DNA of 64,000 nucleotides, from assembly GCF_048544455.1 (NCBI RefSeq), contig NC_133526.1, positions 9,192,001-9,256,000 on the forward strand, read 5' to 3'. Below, piece after piece: positions 25,801-36,299 of this stretch. Each line of letters starts with the position of its first letter. Within the stretch, counting starts at the first letter, position 1. The notes beneath the pieces are model-generated. The model saw nothing but the letters and a program-made list of their open reading frames with translations. It searched no databases and was not told the origin of the DNA. The translations under genes and the position numbers were made by a program. The stretch comes from Silene latifolia (Eukaryota; Streptophyta; Magnoliopsida; Caryophyllales; Caryophyllaceae).

Positions 25801-27364
25801 GTACAAGGCTTGTCTGAAGGAAAATCTGATTTTGGCATATTTGCGAAGATTAAAACTGACTTTTCACCATCCTCGGATAGTGTCTTTGTAGAGGAATTCC
25901 TTTGAGGAAGCATACTCCTCATAGATGATCTGAACCCGGCTGAGCAGGGCCTTGGTGGGAGGTCTGCTCTAACGGAATATGGACTTGGTAATGTAGGATT
26001 ATCTGTCCTTATGATACTAGAGACGGCACTCTCTACAGTCCTAACGGGGATTTCCAGAAGAGAAAGGTTCGGGCGTCGTGATTGACGACCTGAAATGCTT
26101 TCACTGATCTCTTCGACCTGATATACACAAAATAAAATAAATTGTTTAATGTTGATGTAATATGTGTCATCAGTTCCACTGTCAGATCAACGCTGGTAAT
26201 AAAACTGGGTTGTACTATTAGATTTCATGGGCACCAAAAAATTGCTTGTAGTAAATTGGGGATTGAGTAGTAAAATTCAAGTCATAGATGATTTGTGGTT
26301 TATAGTTTTGACCTCTACCGCTTTACCAAATGTTTAATACCAACCAACCTTGAGCAAACCAACAATATGGGCCTGAAAGAGACTGCATTATTCTCAACTT
26401 GTTATACTACACCAGTACCCAATATAGCATTCTCTCTAGTTTTCATACTGCCAACACATGATTCTAAGAGTAACAACGCCCATGCTAGTCATTTGAACCA
26501 CGGTCAGAAGCGGTTCTGTTAGCCTTTAAACAATTACAAATCAGTCGCAATGAAATGAGGTGTCGCAGTCCACATATAATACCATGATCTAGACCATACA
26601 GAATCTAAATTTATCATACAACTTCCCATTCTACCATAAAGCAGCAATTTTGAGAGCCTCAGCTTCTGCAAAATTTATAATCAACCCACAGCCATGCTAG
26701 TAAACGAAAGTCCTATAACTTAGTTCTGGAGGGCTGGTTCTTAATTGACAAATGAGTCATGTCCTTGACTTGTCCATCACATGTTCAAACTTCAAACTTC
26801 CATCATTCAACTCCAAATTTCGACACGAAAATCGTCAAAGATATCAGCATGTTTACACTTTACACCCAAAGAGACGTACCAACCTCACAATAAAACCAAG
26901 AAAAAGGCTATATTCCGTATTTACTAGCTTTAGCGACCGCAATCAGAGAACTTTACTACGCTTTCACAAATTCTCATTTGTGACTGTCAAAATCCGTCAC
27001 AAGCTTGTGACGTGAGACAAGGGGACAAGTGTGAGGAGCAGATGGGAGAGGGTTGTGAGAGTTCACAAGCTTATAAAACTAAAGATTACAAAATGTCCAA
27101 TAATTTGTGAAAATTACAATGGACCAACAACTTTACATAATGACACTACTATCCATTGGTTTTACTTTTTGCCCATTTGCTTACGTTTGTTCAAAATTCC
27201 TCCCACAAAATAAAAACGTAAACAAATGAATAAAACCGAGTCGAATAGAAAATGAATGGAAAATCCATAATCACCTGAATATGAGAAGAGACTTGGTGAG
27301 TTTGACAGTGAGCATCAGTTATACCATCATCAACAACTGTAAGCTGAATCACAGAATTTTCCAT
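6936..27364 (-). CDS. RING-CH (RINGv) finger membrane protein, probable E3 ubiquitin ligase
   Basis: Coding exons in gene order: 27364-27275, 26117-25653, 25546-25372, 24993-24699, 24565-24493, 23820-23730, 23595-23516 and 7235-6936. All phases join, giving 522 codons plus stop TAA. Residues 1-243 are a polar Ser/Pro-rich region. The C4HC3 zinc finger spans about residues 259-306 (C259, C262, C277, C279, H287, C290, C303, C306; motifs [33 protein letters not shown]). Four hydrophobic segments follow (~348-366, 375-396, 403-423, 428-455), then a His-rich tail. MARCH-like plant proteins with this layout are expected to ubiquitinate targets at membranes; activity here is inferred. The donor after exon 4 is GC rather than GT. 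Intron 7 is 16,280 bp and holds the whole pararetrovirus cluster. The last exon is recognised by the conserved run FTGFGIAIS...LIVEYLRWR. Confidence 0.92.
7428..7461 (-). mobile_element. Helitron 3' terminus
   Basis: Read on the minus strand this ends in a GC-rich near-palindrome (CCCCGTTGCAACGCACGGGC), then about ten bases, then CTAG, with T as next base. These are the marks of a Helitron 3' end, and the end matches that of the Helitron at 59921. The body must lie to the right; I could not find its 5' TC end, so only the terminus is called. Confidence 0.6.
7556..8998. repeat. Three diverged copies of a ~170-220 bp direct repeat
   Basis: Blocks at about 7556-7745, 7985-8150 and 8780-8998 share GGGTTGATACC, ATTTATAATCAT, CAATGTGGGACA, TAGTATATTTACCACA and TACACCATCTTTTT in the same order. 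They are direct copies that have drifted apart. They lie just outside the left edge of the pararetrovirus cluster. Confidence 0.65.
8999..10165 (-). mobile_element. Pararetrovirus fossil, segment 1 (inverted noncoding region and end of ORF2)
   Basis: On the minus strand this reads the end of a virus ORF2 (about 10056-9850, matching the forward copy at 11.1-11.3 kb almost word for word, e.g. [19 protein letters not shown]), then the virus noncoding region. It is the mirror of 11.0-11.8 kb. Family: Caulimoviridae, florendovirus-like. Broken and incomplete. Confidence 0.75.
10166..11802 (+). mobile_element. Pararetrovirus fossil, segment 2 (ORF2 and noncoding region)
   Basis: Forward-strand remains of the virus ORF2 protein of unknown function. 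Recognisable words are [33 protein letters not shown] and SYSRFWD. The end is at 11333. A pentanucleotide (CAAGA)n run lies at 11072-11103. The virus noncoding region follows and leads into the primer site at 11803. It is broken, with several breaks. With the next segment it forms more than one genome length in head-to-tail order. Confidence 0.8.
11803..11819 (+). other. Primer binding site for initiator tRNA-Met
   Basis: TGGTATCAGAGCCATGG is complementary to the 3' end of plant initiator tRNA-Met, the primer of minus-strand DNA synthesis in Caulimoviridae. It lies 50 bases before the first virus reading frame, as expected for this family. Confidence 0.9.
14648..14936 (+). repeat. 69-bp direct duplication flanking the plastid patch
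   Basis: 14648-14716 and 14868-14936 are the same virus sequence (start GTCAGATGTG, end GATTGTAGT) with no difference seen. The inverted counterpart near 19490-19560 has a single copy with no insert. The layout fits repair of a broken end with filler DNA, with the duplication made in the same event. Confidence 0.9.
14717..14868 (-). pseudogene. rbcL: Plastid rbcL 3' end inserted in the pararetrovirus copy (NUPT)
   Basis: On the minus strand 14868-14743 encodes the last 41 residues of Rubisco large subunit plus stop TAA, unbroken. It starts [17 protein letters not shown], has [14 protein letters not shown] in the middle, and ends QAMDTI. The remaining 26 bases to 14717 fit the plastid rbcL 3' flank. 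This is nuclear plastid DNA: it sits between two 69-bp direct copies of virus sequence (14648-14716 and 14868-14936). It is a fragment with no promoter and cannot make a functional protein. The intact frame suggests recent arrival. Confidence 0.95.
17054..19802 (-). mobile_element. Inverted pararetrovirus copy (noncoding region, ORF2, RNase H end)
   Basis: Mirror image of 14403-17056. It contains the virus noncoding region (17.1-17.8 kb, TATA box mirrored near 17616), ORF2 (about 19280-17900, with a 368-codon open stretch 19170-18064) and the RNase H/reverse transcriptase tail to 19802. The noncoding part is more complete than in the + arm. The arms meet at about 17074 with TTGATACCGT facing ACGGTACCAA. 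Broken, but only a few breaks in ORF2. Near-identity of the arms indicates a young duplication. Confidence 0.85.
19802..19870. repeat. (ACA)n microsatellite at a rearrangement junction
   Basis: GAC repeats pass into about 19 ACA units and then AAT units. It lies exactly where the inverted reverse transcriptase/RNase H segment ends and the coat-protein segment begins. Confidence 0.95.
19871..20866 (-). mobile_element. Pararetrovirus fossil, coat-protein segment (second virus type)
   Basis: A minus-strand frame of 304 codons (20854-19940) has a gag-like coat protein core ([32 protein letters not shown]), a Lys/Arg-rich stretch and the start of a CCHC zinc knuckle (CYKCNKVGH). The zinc knuckle runs into the segment's left edge. 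It is the inverted partner of 21950-22340. Incomplete. Confidence 0.82.
20867..21948 (+). mobile_element. Pararetrovirus fossil, diverged ORF2-like segment
   Basis: Forward frames carry the same landmarks as ORF2 at 15.1-16.6 kb: [35 protein letters not shown] and IPWIWRA. Much of the rest differs, so it comes from another virus lineage or component. Broken at several points. It runs directly into coat-protein sequence at about 21950. Confidence 0.75.
21949..23440 (+). mobile_element. Pararetrovirus fossil: coat-protein tail, coiled coil, protease
   Basis: Coat-protein C-terminus with basic region and zinc knuckle (GHIARNCW, near 22330), an acidic Ser-rich stretch, a coiled coil ([23 protein letters not shown]) and an aspartic protease ([17 protein letters not shown], near 23180). 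No reverse transcriptase follows. Sequence stops being viral at about 23430-23445, where the short hairpin GACAAGT/ACTTGTC marks the join to the RING-CH intron. Broken and incomplete. Confidence 0.8.
24037..24172. repeat. Short tandem repeats in RING-CH intron 5
   Basis: Repeats of about 32-38 bases built on ACTCCAATATTTAGACACATGAACT, at least three imperfect copies. Confidence 0.7.
24697..24698 (-). other. GC donor (GC-AG intron 4) of the RING-CH gene
   Basis: On the minus strand exon 4 ends TTACAG followed by GCAAGT, and exon 5 begins G|GTC TGG after TGCTGACAG. Only a cut at this GC joins Tyr-Arg to Val-Trp-Gln-Asp in phase, as in related plant proteins. CAG|GCAAGT is the known consensus of GC-AG introns. 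The GT farther along breaks the conserved join. Confidence 0.85.
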
Positions 27365-29742
27365 TTTACCCAGAAATTAAAAATTGAGAAAGATAGTAAC
27401 TTTGATAAGAAAAGTTGAAAAAATGCAGGAAAAGTAGAGTAAAGAAGACAAAAGAGAGAGAAAGGAAATGGGGGAAATGATTGGGATAAACAATGATGAT
27501 GCAAATGCACAACAAAGGCATCTTTTTTCAGCTTCGGATCTGTAGATAATATTTGCAGTGAGTACAGTAGAATGAGTATTTTTAATGGAAAATTTCCAAA
27601 AAATAAAGAGTGTTGTTTGTTTAAAAATGCATTACATACCAACTTGTTGAGTTGTTGGTTGCTTCCTAGTCAAAACAAACTCAGCTAGTCTTGCTATAGA
27701 CGGATATATTATATCCGTCTATACTTAAAGATGGATTAAATAGCTCTAAAATGGTGACATTTTCGGCCTCTATCACTCCGCTTATTGCTTATCCCATTAA
27801 AAATATGGTATTATATTTGACTCGTCTTTAGCTATAGATGAATATGTGATGTTTATAATGCATTCCGTGAAACAAATTAGTGTTCGTTGGAATTTCAAAG
27901 CTTTTCTTGGCTTTTTCTATAGTGCTTGTCTATTTTGACTCATTTAGACCCCTTTTTCTTTCTTTTTCTTTTTCACTTTCTTTCACTTTTCATTAGGGCA
28001 AATTTTTATTTTAGATGGGCTATTTTTCGTCTTCCGTCTGAAATAAGACGGGGTAAATTTAGTCATTTTACGATAAAATGTTACTTTTTTCTGATAAAAT
28101 GTTCCCATCATTTTCAGGTTAAGTTATAACATTTTATCATTAAATGGTTACATTCTATAAAAAAAATGATGACATTTGGTCGGTTTGAAGCCAGACTTAT
28201 TGTTTCATTATTGTCATTTTGTACTCCTCTCCTTTTCTTTCTAGGTTGTTCTACAACTTGCGGTCTTCCAATTCGCTAAGATGCCTTTTCGATTGCTTAT
28301 CTTATAGTTGCTTATGTCGAATTGAAATATTGTTGTCTTCCTTGGTTCTATTCAAACATTCTTAAATGCGTTGTTTAGTTCTTCCGGTTGATATAATACT
28401 AACTCCATACTACGATATTGGTTTTGTTAATTATGCATACAAAATACTACGTTGAATGCGGACTCCCAATTTTAAGAATTTATTTCTCTTAATTTATAGT
28501 GAAATGATGTATCTGGCATAAGTAAAATGGCTTAGTTTTGCTAAAAAGTAGCCAGGGTAACCATTACAAATATTTTTTGCCGAACCCTTGGTTACAAAGA
28601 TGGCGAAAAGTAGTTGTTTATATTAACATACGTTAATAGTTATCAACACTCTTTTATTTCCTGTTTTCGATGAGGGGAACATCCATACAAATAATGCAAA
28701 CTAATCAACGTTCTAAGAGTTCTTATTCAAATGTGCTTTTTTATTTAACCAAGGAGAAAAAATGATCTAAGATTATGGTAATGAAAAGACGAGAAATTGA
28801 AGTCAGTGTAGCTATGACAACAACATCTGGTAATTTAGTAACAACAAGCTTCACTTACATATGGCCATATGGGTAGTACAGTGGAAACAGTAATACGAGT
28901 GTATGGGTAGTACATTGGAAATAGTAACACAAGTGTATATTTTCTTTTCTATTTTTTTTTTAACACAATACATGGATGGGGGATGAATGGATGATGGAGA
29001 ATGGTGGGGGTGATGTTGGTTGTGGTGGGTACGGTGGTAGACGTTAGTCTGGCCGGTGGTGCATGGTTTGGGGTGGGAAAGAATAAAGTGGAGATAGGAG
29101 AGTATGAGAGAGGTGAAAGAGATGAGATAGAATATAACTTGAGAGGAGTGGAAATGAGAGATCAAAAGTGTAACTTGGGTAATAGTGCACTGCACCGAGT
29201 AAAATGCAGACTGTAAAAATCAACACCCAATTAAATATGGGCAATCAAGATGGCAATAACTCCGTCATAACGGCCAAAAAGTTGGCACAAATTATTCCCT
29301 GATATCGATTTCAAAGTTTCAAGTACAAAAAGACCAAAATTTGATTTTACTAGCATCACTTACTTGGCTACTTGCTATCTTAACCCTTTTCAAAAAAGAT
29401 TCCAAAAACTCATGAGTCTACGTTGCCACATACTAACTGAATTATATTTTTCTTATGTCTTAGTTCTCACTTTGACCGATTTTTTTTTATCCATAAAAAT
29501 TTTCCATAGAAATTTCATGTGGAGAACTCTATAGCCCTTAAGCCGCTTCATAAGATTTGATTTCTAGCCCCACCAATCTTCCTTGGTAAACAAACTTTAT
29601 GTCACCCAATCAAACTAGGAGAATGTTAGGAAGGATTTTATTGCATACAAAATCTCTATTAATTTTGTCTAATTTATTATTGATAGAGGATGGAAGAAGA
29701 AAGTTTATTGTGCATATGAAAAGCCCCCTCTCCTATTAAGTA
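27365..29742. other. RING-CH promoter side and gene-free stretch
   Basis: The RING-CH promoter should lie just right of 27364. Around 27690-27725, CTAGTCTTGCTATAGACGG and a TATAGACGG/CCGTCTATA palindrome mark a short MITE-like end. From 28850 to 29240, GT-rich sequence resembles, in inverted orientation, the block at 38280-38560 (shared words GGGTGTTGATTTT and CATTTTACT). Open frames here look like low-complexity chance, so no gene is called. Confidence 0.5.
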
Positions 29743-29797
29743 CTCCCTCTTATTCTCCATATTCTTCCCCTTTGTTGGGGGCACAAGAATTAAGGAG

Positions 29798-30216
29798 GGT
29801 AATAAAGTATGAATTGTGGGTTGGGTGGGGTTTGGTGATAGGAGAGATGAATGAATAAAATAAGGAATTGTGAGTTGGGTGGGGTTTGATGATAGGAGAG
29901 AGGAATGAATAATTAGGAATTAAATAAGGAATTGTGAGTTGGGTGGGGTTTGATGATAGGAGAGAGGAATGAATAATTAGGAATTAAATAAGGAATTGTG
30001 AGTTGGGTGGGGTTTGATGATAGGAGAGAGAAATGAATAATTAGGAATTAAATAAGGAATTGTGAGTTGGGTGGGATTTGATGATAGGAGAGAGGAATGA
30101 ATAATTAGGAATTAAATAAGAAATTGTGAGTTGGGTGGGGTTTGATGATAGGAGAGAGGAATGAATAATTAGGAATCAAATAAGGAATTGTGAGTTGGGT
30201 GGGGTTTGATGATAGG
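29798..30216. repeat. ~64-bp minisatellite (left part)
   Basis: Six to seven units built on GGAATTGTGAGTTGGGTGGG, then GTTTGATGATAGGAGAGAGG, then AATGAATAATTAGGAATTAA. The first units lack the last part. The array resumes at 37787-37860 after the LTR element. Confidence 0.9.
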
Positions 30217-30221
30217 AGAGA

Positions 30222-31703
30222 TGATATGTTCATTTTATATATACTTTTACCCCTCATTTTAGCTCGGTTTCTATTGATTATCATACTTTAATTAGTATAC
30301 TTTTGAGCTAATTTTGTGTTCTAGGTGTATTGTTGTGTTTGTTACGGTTTTGTAGGAATCTAAGCATTTAGAGGCTTTTTCCTATGATTTTGTACACCAA
30401 GTTCACTAAGCTAAACAAGGCCAAACATTGGACTAAGCATGGAGCATTGGATTGGGTGTTTGCATGAAGAATTGTTGGATTGAAATGAGAATTACAAATG
30501 TTGCCAACAATCAAAGTCAAGCCCAACTTCAAGGTCCTTATTAAGGTCAAGCTTAGGATACCATGAAAGCTTAGGATGCCAAGATGAGCTTAGGATGCTA
30601 GGAATTGAGCACTACCGAAAGAAGCATAGAGATCCCTCACGCAATCAAGCACAAACTAAGTGGAGGGACGGTGGAACACACGGCCCCGATCGGGGCCACC
30701 CAACCCCGATCGGGGTTGCATGCTCCGTGATTGCTTTCGCTTTTCCTCCTCTCCTATAAATAGGAGAGGTATTCCTAAGTTCTAATCATCCAATTTTTAC
30801 ATCTCATTCTTAGTTCTTCATAGCCTTAAGCATTATATTTCTTTCAATAGTTTTCATATTAGTTTACAAATTAGTTAATCTTGTAGTTGTTAAACATTTA
30901 GTTATTATATATTCAAACATTTGGTTTCCAAGTTAGTTCTATCAAGCTACTACTTTGGTAATCTTTCTCTTATTTACATTTTGTATTTTGTTTATGAGTT
31001 TAGTATATGTCTTTTACATTTCATCATTAGTATACAATTTCCACTTTAGTTATAATTCCTACAATATGCCTTATAATCTAAATATCATTTGCATCTCTTT
31101 TACAAATATGAGTAGCTAAATTCTCTAGTCTAAAGGCTAGGGGAGCCATGCAAAAATCAAACATATAACATGATTAAATAAAGTCCATAATAATATTGAT
31201 CATATTGCTTCTATCACATGCTTGTGCCACAATGTTTAATCTTTGTTTAAAGGTCTTATTCACTGATTAAGTTTGTTCATTCGTTCTAAAGTCGAGAGGC
31301 ACGGAATTGAATTAGACTAAGCATGTGTGGTAGGACGACCTAGTCATGGACGAGAGTTTCTCTAGGACCCGGTCTATGGTTGATACTAATACCGTAAGGT
31401 GGGTATCTTTAAGCCTAAGCAATTGACAAGATTATTAGTATCAAGTTTATCATGTTTGTATGTTTACCTTTGCATGAGTGACCCGAATCCTTTAGACTAC
31501 CTTTTATCATATTACTTTACATTGAAATTTTCATTAATCATCAAACCAAACAAACCAAACCATAAATCATAATCGACCTTGATAAAAATCTACTCATAAC
31601 AATTCATGAAGTAATTCCCGTTTCCTTGTGTTCGACCCCTATTACTACATTTAATTGTGTTTAGGGAAATTATCTTTGCATAGGTACGCGATAAAACCTA
31701 TCA
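30222..31703 (+). repeat. Left LTR
   Basis: 1482 bp. Holds two CCCCGATCGGGG palindromes (near 30683 and 30703) and a TATA box inside the inverted repeat CTCTCCTATAAATAGGAGAG (near 30751). Promoter and start site probably lie here. Confidence 0.93.
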
Positions 31704-34700
31704 AATTTTGGCGCCGTTGCCGGGGAAACGGTTTCATTACTTATTGAATTGACGATTTTTATCTTGTTTTTCTTTGTCTTGAGGAACACTTGTTCCTTGA
31801 GACCGTTACTTATCACTTCTCTAGAAATTGTTGTCTTATGCCCAGGTCCTCTCGAAGTGGAGAATTGCTCTCACCGGATTCCGATCCCGAGAAAACATTT
31901 AGGAGAAGACGACGTTTTTGGAAGGAAGTAAAAGAAGCCGCTTCTCCCATACAAATTGAAAGTGCTAGAAAGTCTTATTTAGACGATCTAGAGGTTCTTG
32001 AAGGGGAGGAGGTTTCTTGTTCATCAACTCCACCACCACCACCATCTACTACCAAAAAGATGGTGAAACTTTCCGATCACTCAAAGCCCACTTTGCGGCC
32101 ATGCTTCCTACGGTATCACCACCACTCAAATTACCGCGCTGCAATTCGAGATCAAGCCGGCTTTCATTAGCCTTGTGGAGAGAAAGCAATTTGGAGGAAG
32201 TCCGTTGGAGGATCCCAATTTGCATGTGCAAAACTCTTGTGACTATTGCTCCATGATCCGTCAAACGGGCGTCACCCAAGACCAAATAAGGGAAATACTT
32301 TTCCCTTTCTCTTTGAAGGACAAGGCCAAGCTTTGGATCAATAGCCTTGACCGCACCACCTTGGAAATCACCAATTGGGAGACCTTGGCTCTCGCTTTTT
32401 ATCAAAAGTTTTTTCCACGAGAAAACTCAAACTTTGAGAAGCCAAATCACCGGATTAAAATCAACAAGCTCTTGAGAGCTTATATGAAGCTTGGGAGAGG
32501 TACAAGGAGCTTCAAAGGCAATGCCCACATCATGGGCTAGATGAATGGTTTCTTGCAATAACATTCTACAATGGATGTTGTGCCGAGTCCCGAAGGATTC
32601 TTGATTCCGCCAACAATGGGCGGTTTGATCAAATTGACACCGATCTTGCTCATTCCACGATCGAATCTATGGCGGTCCATGATGCCCAATATGTCAATTC
32701 CCGAGTTGTGCCACCTAAAGGTAAAGAAGAATCCTCCAACAACTCCGTCTTGCTAGCTCAAATTGCTTTGCTCCAACAACAATTGGCGGAGAGGGATGCT
32801 AGAGATTCCATTCAACAAGTCAATGTCATGTCCTCAACAAACCAAATCGTTGTGTGTGAAGGTTGCGGAAGTGCGGGTCATTATGCCGCTCATTGCCGAA
32901 CCCCCATTGAAGAGGTAAATGCTTTTCAAGCTTTTAGACAAAGTTCATATCCACCGGGTACATTTTCCAACACTTACAACCCGAATTCAAAATTCCATCC
33001 GAACTTGTCTTACACTAGCAATAATGTGCTAAACCCTCAACCTCCACCACAACAAAATGCCTATGTTCCTCAACAACAAAAGTATACCCCTCCACCGGGT
33101 TATCAAAATTAACAAAGGTTCCCACAAAACAATTACCAACAAAATCCACCACAAAATAGCCAACAAAACAATCAAGGAGGTGGTAAGCTTGAGGGCATGA
33201 TAATCCAAATGCAAAGGGAGTTGCTGGCTCAAATTCAAAAGAATGATCAAGCTCATAGTGCTGCGGTCAAGATGTTGGAACAACAAGTGGCTCAATTAGC
33301 CACTTCTAACTCTCAAAGGAAGAACGGTCAACTACCTCCCCAAGGTGAGCAACCACATGAAACCGCTAATTCTATTTCCTTGAGAAGTGGTTCAAGCTAT
33401 GATGGGTCATCCATGACTTTGGATGATGAGGTGGTTGTTAAAAAGGCTAAGCTTGGGGGAAATGACAAAGGGAAGGCTAGTGAAGAGCCTATTGTTAAAG
33501 ATCGGGTGTCATTTCCTTATCGATTGTTGATGCTAAAGAGGAAGAGCAAGCTTGATGCCAAAGATGTTGGGTCTCCTATGCCAAAAGAAAGTGATGAGGT
33601 GGTTGTTGAAGAAATCTCTCCTAATGCTAAGGAGAGTGATGTCGTTTCAAACAAGGTGAGTGCTCCCAAAGAGATAGTGAAAGATGTGGAGGATGCTCCT
33701 CCAAAAGAAGTTGTTCAAATGCCATTTCCCCACCGTCTAACAAAGCACAAGGAGGAAGGTAAGTTTGCTAAATTTTTGGAAGTTTGTAAGAATTTGCAAG
33801 TCACCATCCCGTTTATGGAATTGATTACCCAAGTCCCTTCTTACGCAAAGTTTATGAAGGAAATCCTCTCAAAGAAGAGATCCTTCAATGTGGTTGAGAC
33901 CATTGCTTTCACTGAAGAGTGTAGTGCACTCTTACAAAACAAGTCTCCCCCGAAACTTAAGGACCCCGGTAGCTATTCTATTCCTTGCACTATAGGCAAA
34001 TATACCATTGACAAGGCCCTTTGCGACCTAGGTGCTAGTGTAAGCGTCATGCCTTATTCCCTTTGTGAAAAACTTAACATGAGTGCTTTAAAATGCACAA
34101 GTATTACATTGCAAATGGCGGATCGTTCTTTAAAGCGACCTCTAGGTGTCTTAGAAGATGTTCCCGTCAAAGTTGGCAAGTTTTTCATACCCGTTGACTT
34201 CCTCATACTTGATATGACTGAGGACCCACAAACCCCAATTATATTGGGTAGGCCATTTTTACGCACCGCGGGTGCGTTAATTGATGTGAAAAATGGGAGG
34301 TTGACGTTGGAAGTGGGTGATGACCGGGTTTCCTTTAGCAAAAACAACACCATTAGAAGCCCAATGTTACAAGAGTCTTGTTATTTATTTAGCACTGTGG
34401 ACTCTTCTTATGCCTCTACTATGCTTGGATCCTCACTAATGGATCCGTTGGAGGACGATGTGGGTGTTGTTTGTCTTGTAGGAGCTGATGCTAAGGACGC
34501 TATTGCTAAAAGTGGAAAAAGGAAGAAAGGGAAATTTTATTTGAAGAATTTCAAATGGTTGAGAAACGCAAAGATAGCTATGAAATGGAGCTTGGTTGGT
34601 GGCAAGCTCAATGACAAAACTTGAATCAAATAGCTTCTTACGTCGTGCGGGACGTTAAACCAGCGCTTCTTGGGAGGCAACCCAAGCTTTTATTGCTTTT

Positions 34701-36299
34701 ATTTATTTTTATTTTTTTCATTTTGCTGCAATTTATTGTTTTTTTTCGTAGATTAGAAATAAAATACTCGATTTGCAAATCAAGTAAGTTTTTAATTGCT
34801 TTGCATTTTAGTTTAGATCTCGCATCCCATTAAACATAACCTCTAGTCCTTCCTGTTTTGTGCTTTGAGCCATTTTTATGGTTTGATTGGGTGATTTGGA
34901 TAGTTGGCACATTGAGGACAATGTGATGTTTAGCTTGGGGGGGATTGCATTTGCATATAGTATAGATTGGATTTGCATATAGTATAGATTGCATGCATTT
35001 GCATATAGTGTAGTTGCATGTAGTGTAGAAAATTTGAAAATTTTGAGAGAAATTTTTGCTTTATGCTTGCTTATAGCCTACTTTCCTCTTTGCTTATCCT
35101 ATTAATAGCTTGTTGCTAATGATTTATTCTATAATGATGGGATATTAGCTACATGAGGATGTCTTGACATAGTAGGTAGGAGATGGAGAATGAACCGAAT
35201 AGGCTTGATCTTGACTTTTGGCAAGCTACAAAATGGTAAGGTAGAACCTCTTTTGACCGACGCATCCATATCCGGTCTCTTTTAGGTGAGTGTAGGTGTC
35301 TCCTTATAAGGTGTGTTACATCAAAACGCACAAGTATGGTTTTCATGTCATCTCTTGGTAAGCATTCATTCATTTGTTATAGCATTTTGGAGAATTTTCC
35401 CTTCACAAACAATTTTCCCTAGTTACAGCATTTTGGAGAATTTTCCCTTCACAAACAATTTTCCCTAGCTACATTATAAATTGCCTACCCTTGTTAAGCT
35501 AGTAGCTTTGTTTGTCCTTGTTCGGGTGCTCAATTGGGATTTATTTCAAAGTTTGGACAATCATGTGAGCTTGGTCTTAATGCTCAAGAAAGAAAAGAAA
35601 GAAAAAGTGATGATAAATTGAATTGAAAAAATCAAGAAGAAAAAGAAATGAATAAGCATGAAAGAAAATGAAAAAAAGAGATGAATAAATTGAAAAAGAA
35701 AAAAAAAAAAGGAAAAAGAGAAGAAGAAGTTGATGTGAGAAATTCTCATGCATTATTCATATATTTTGGAGGATTTTCTCATGGTTTGCATTGCAAAATT
35801 GGGTTAGAAATAGGATTGAGCACCTTTACAATTTGGTAGTTGATAGCTTGACTTAGCTCCACATTACCATAATTCATTTGTTCCCCCTTCTTACCCATTA
35901 CATTATTGCCTTCTTCCTACCCATTTGGCTTCTTTATCATGCTTACATATGATTATCCTTGCTTACTAGTTTTGACATGTTTACCATATTAGATTGCGGA
36001 CACATTGTTATAAGTTGAGGATAGTTGAGTGTTCACTCACAACAAATTGTCCTTTCACATATAAAAGAGTTTGAGTGTCCCGTGAGAGTCCATAAGTCGA
36101 AAGATCATGCAGGAGCTCAAAGGTTCATTCAAAGTTTTCTATGCTACGCCGTCGTGTAAATCTCATCCATGTCTTGCTTTATTCCTTGCCCATGTTGTTT
36201 CGGGTTTTTAAATCGTTATGCTTAGCTTGTTTAGGATATAGCATTTGATGGATTTGGTTTCTTGCTTGAGGACAATCAAGGGTTTAGCTTGGGGGAGTT

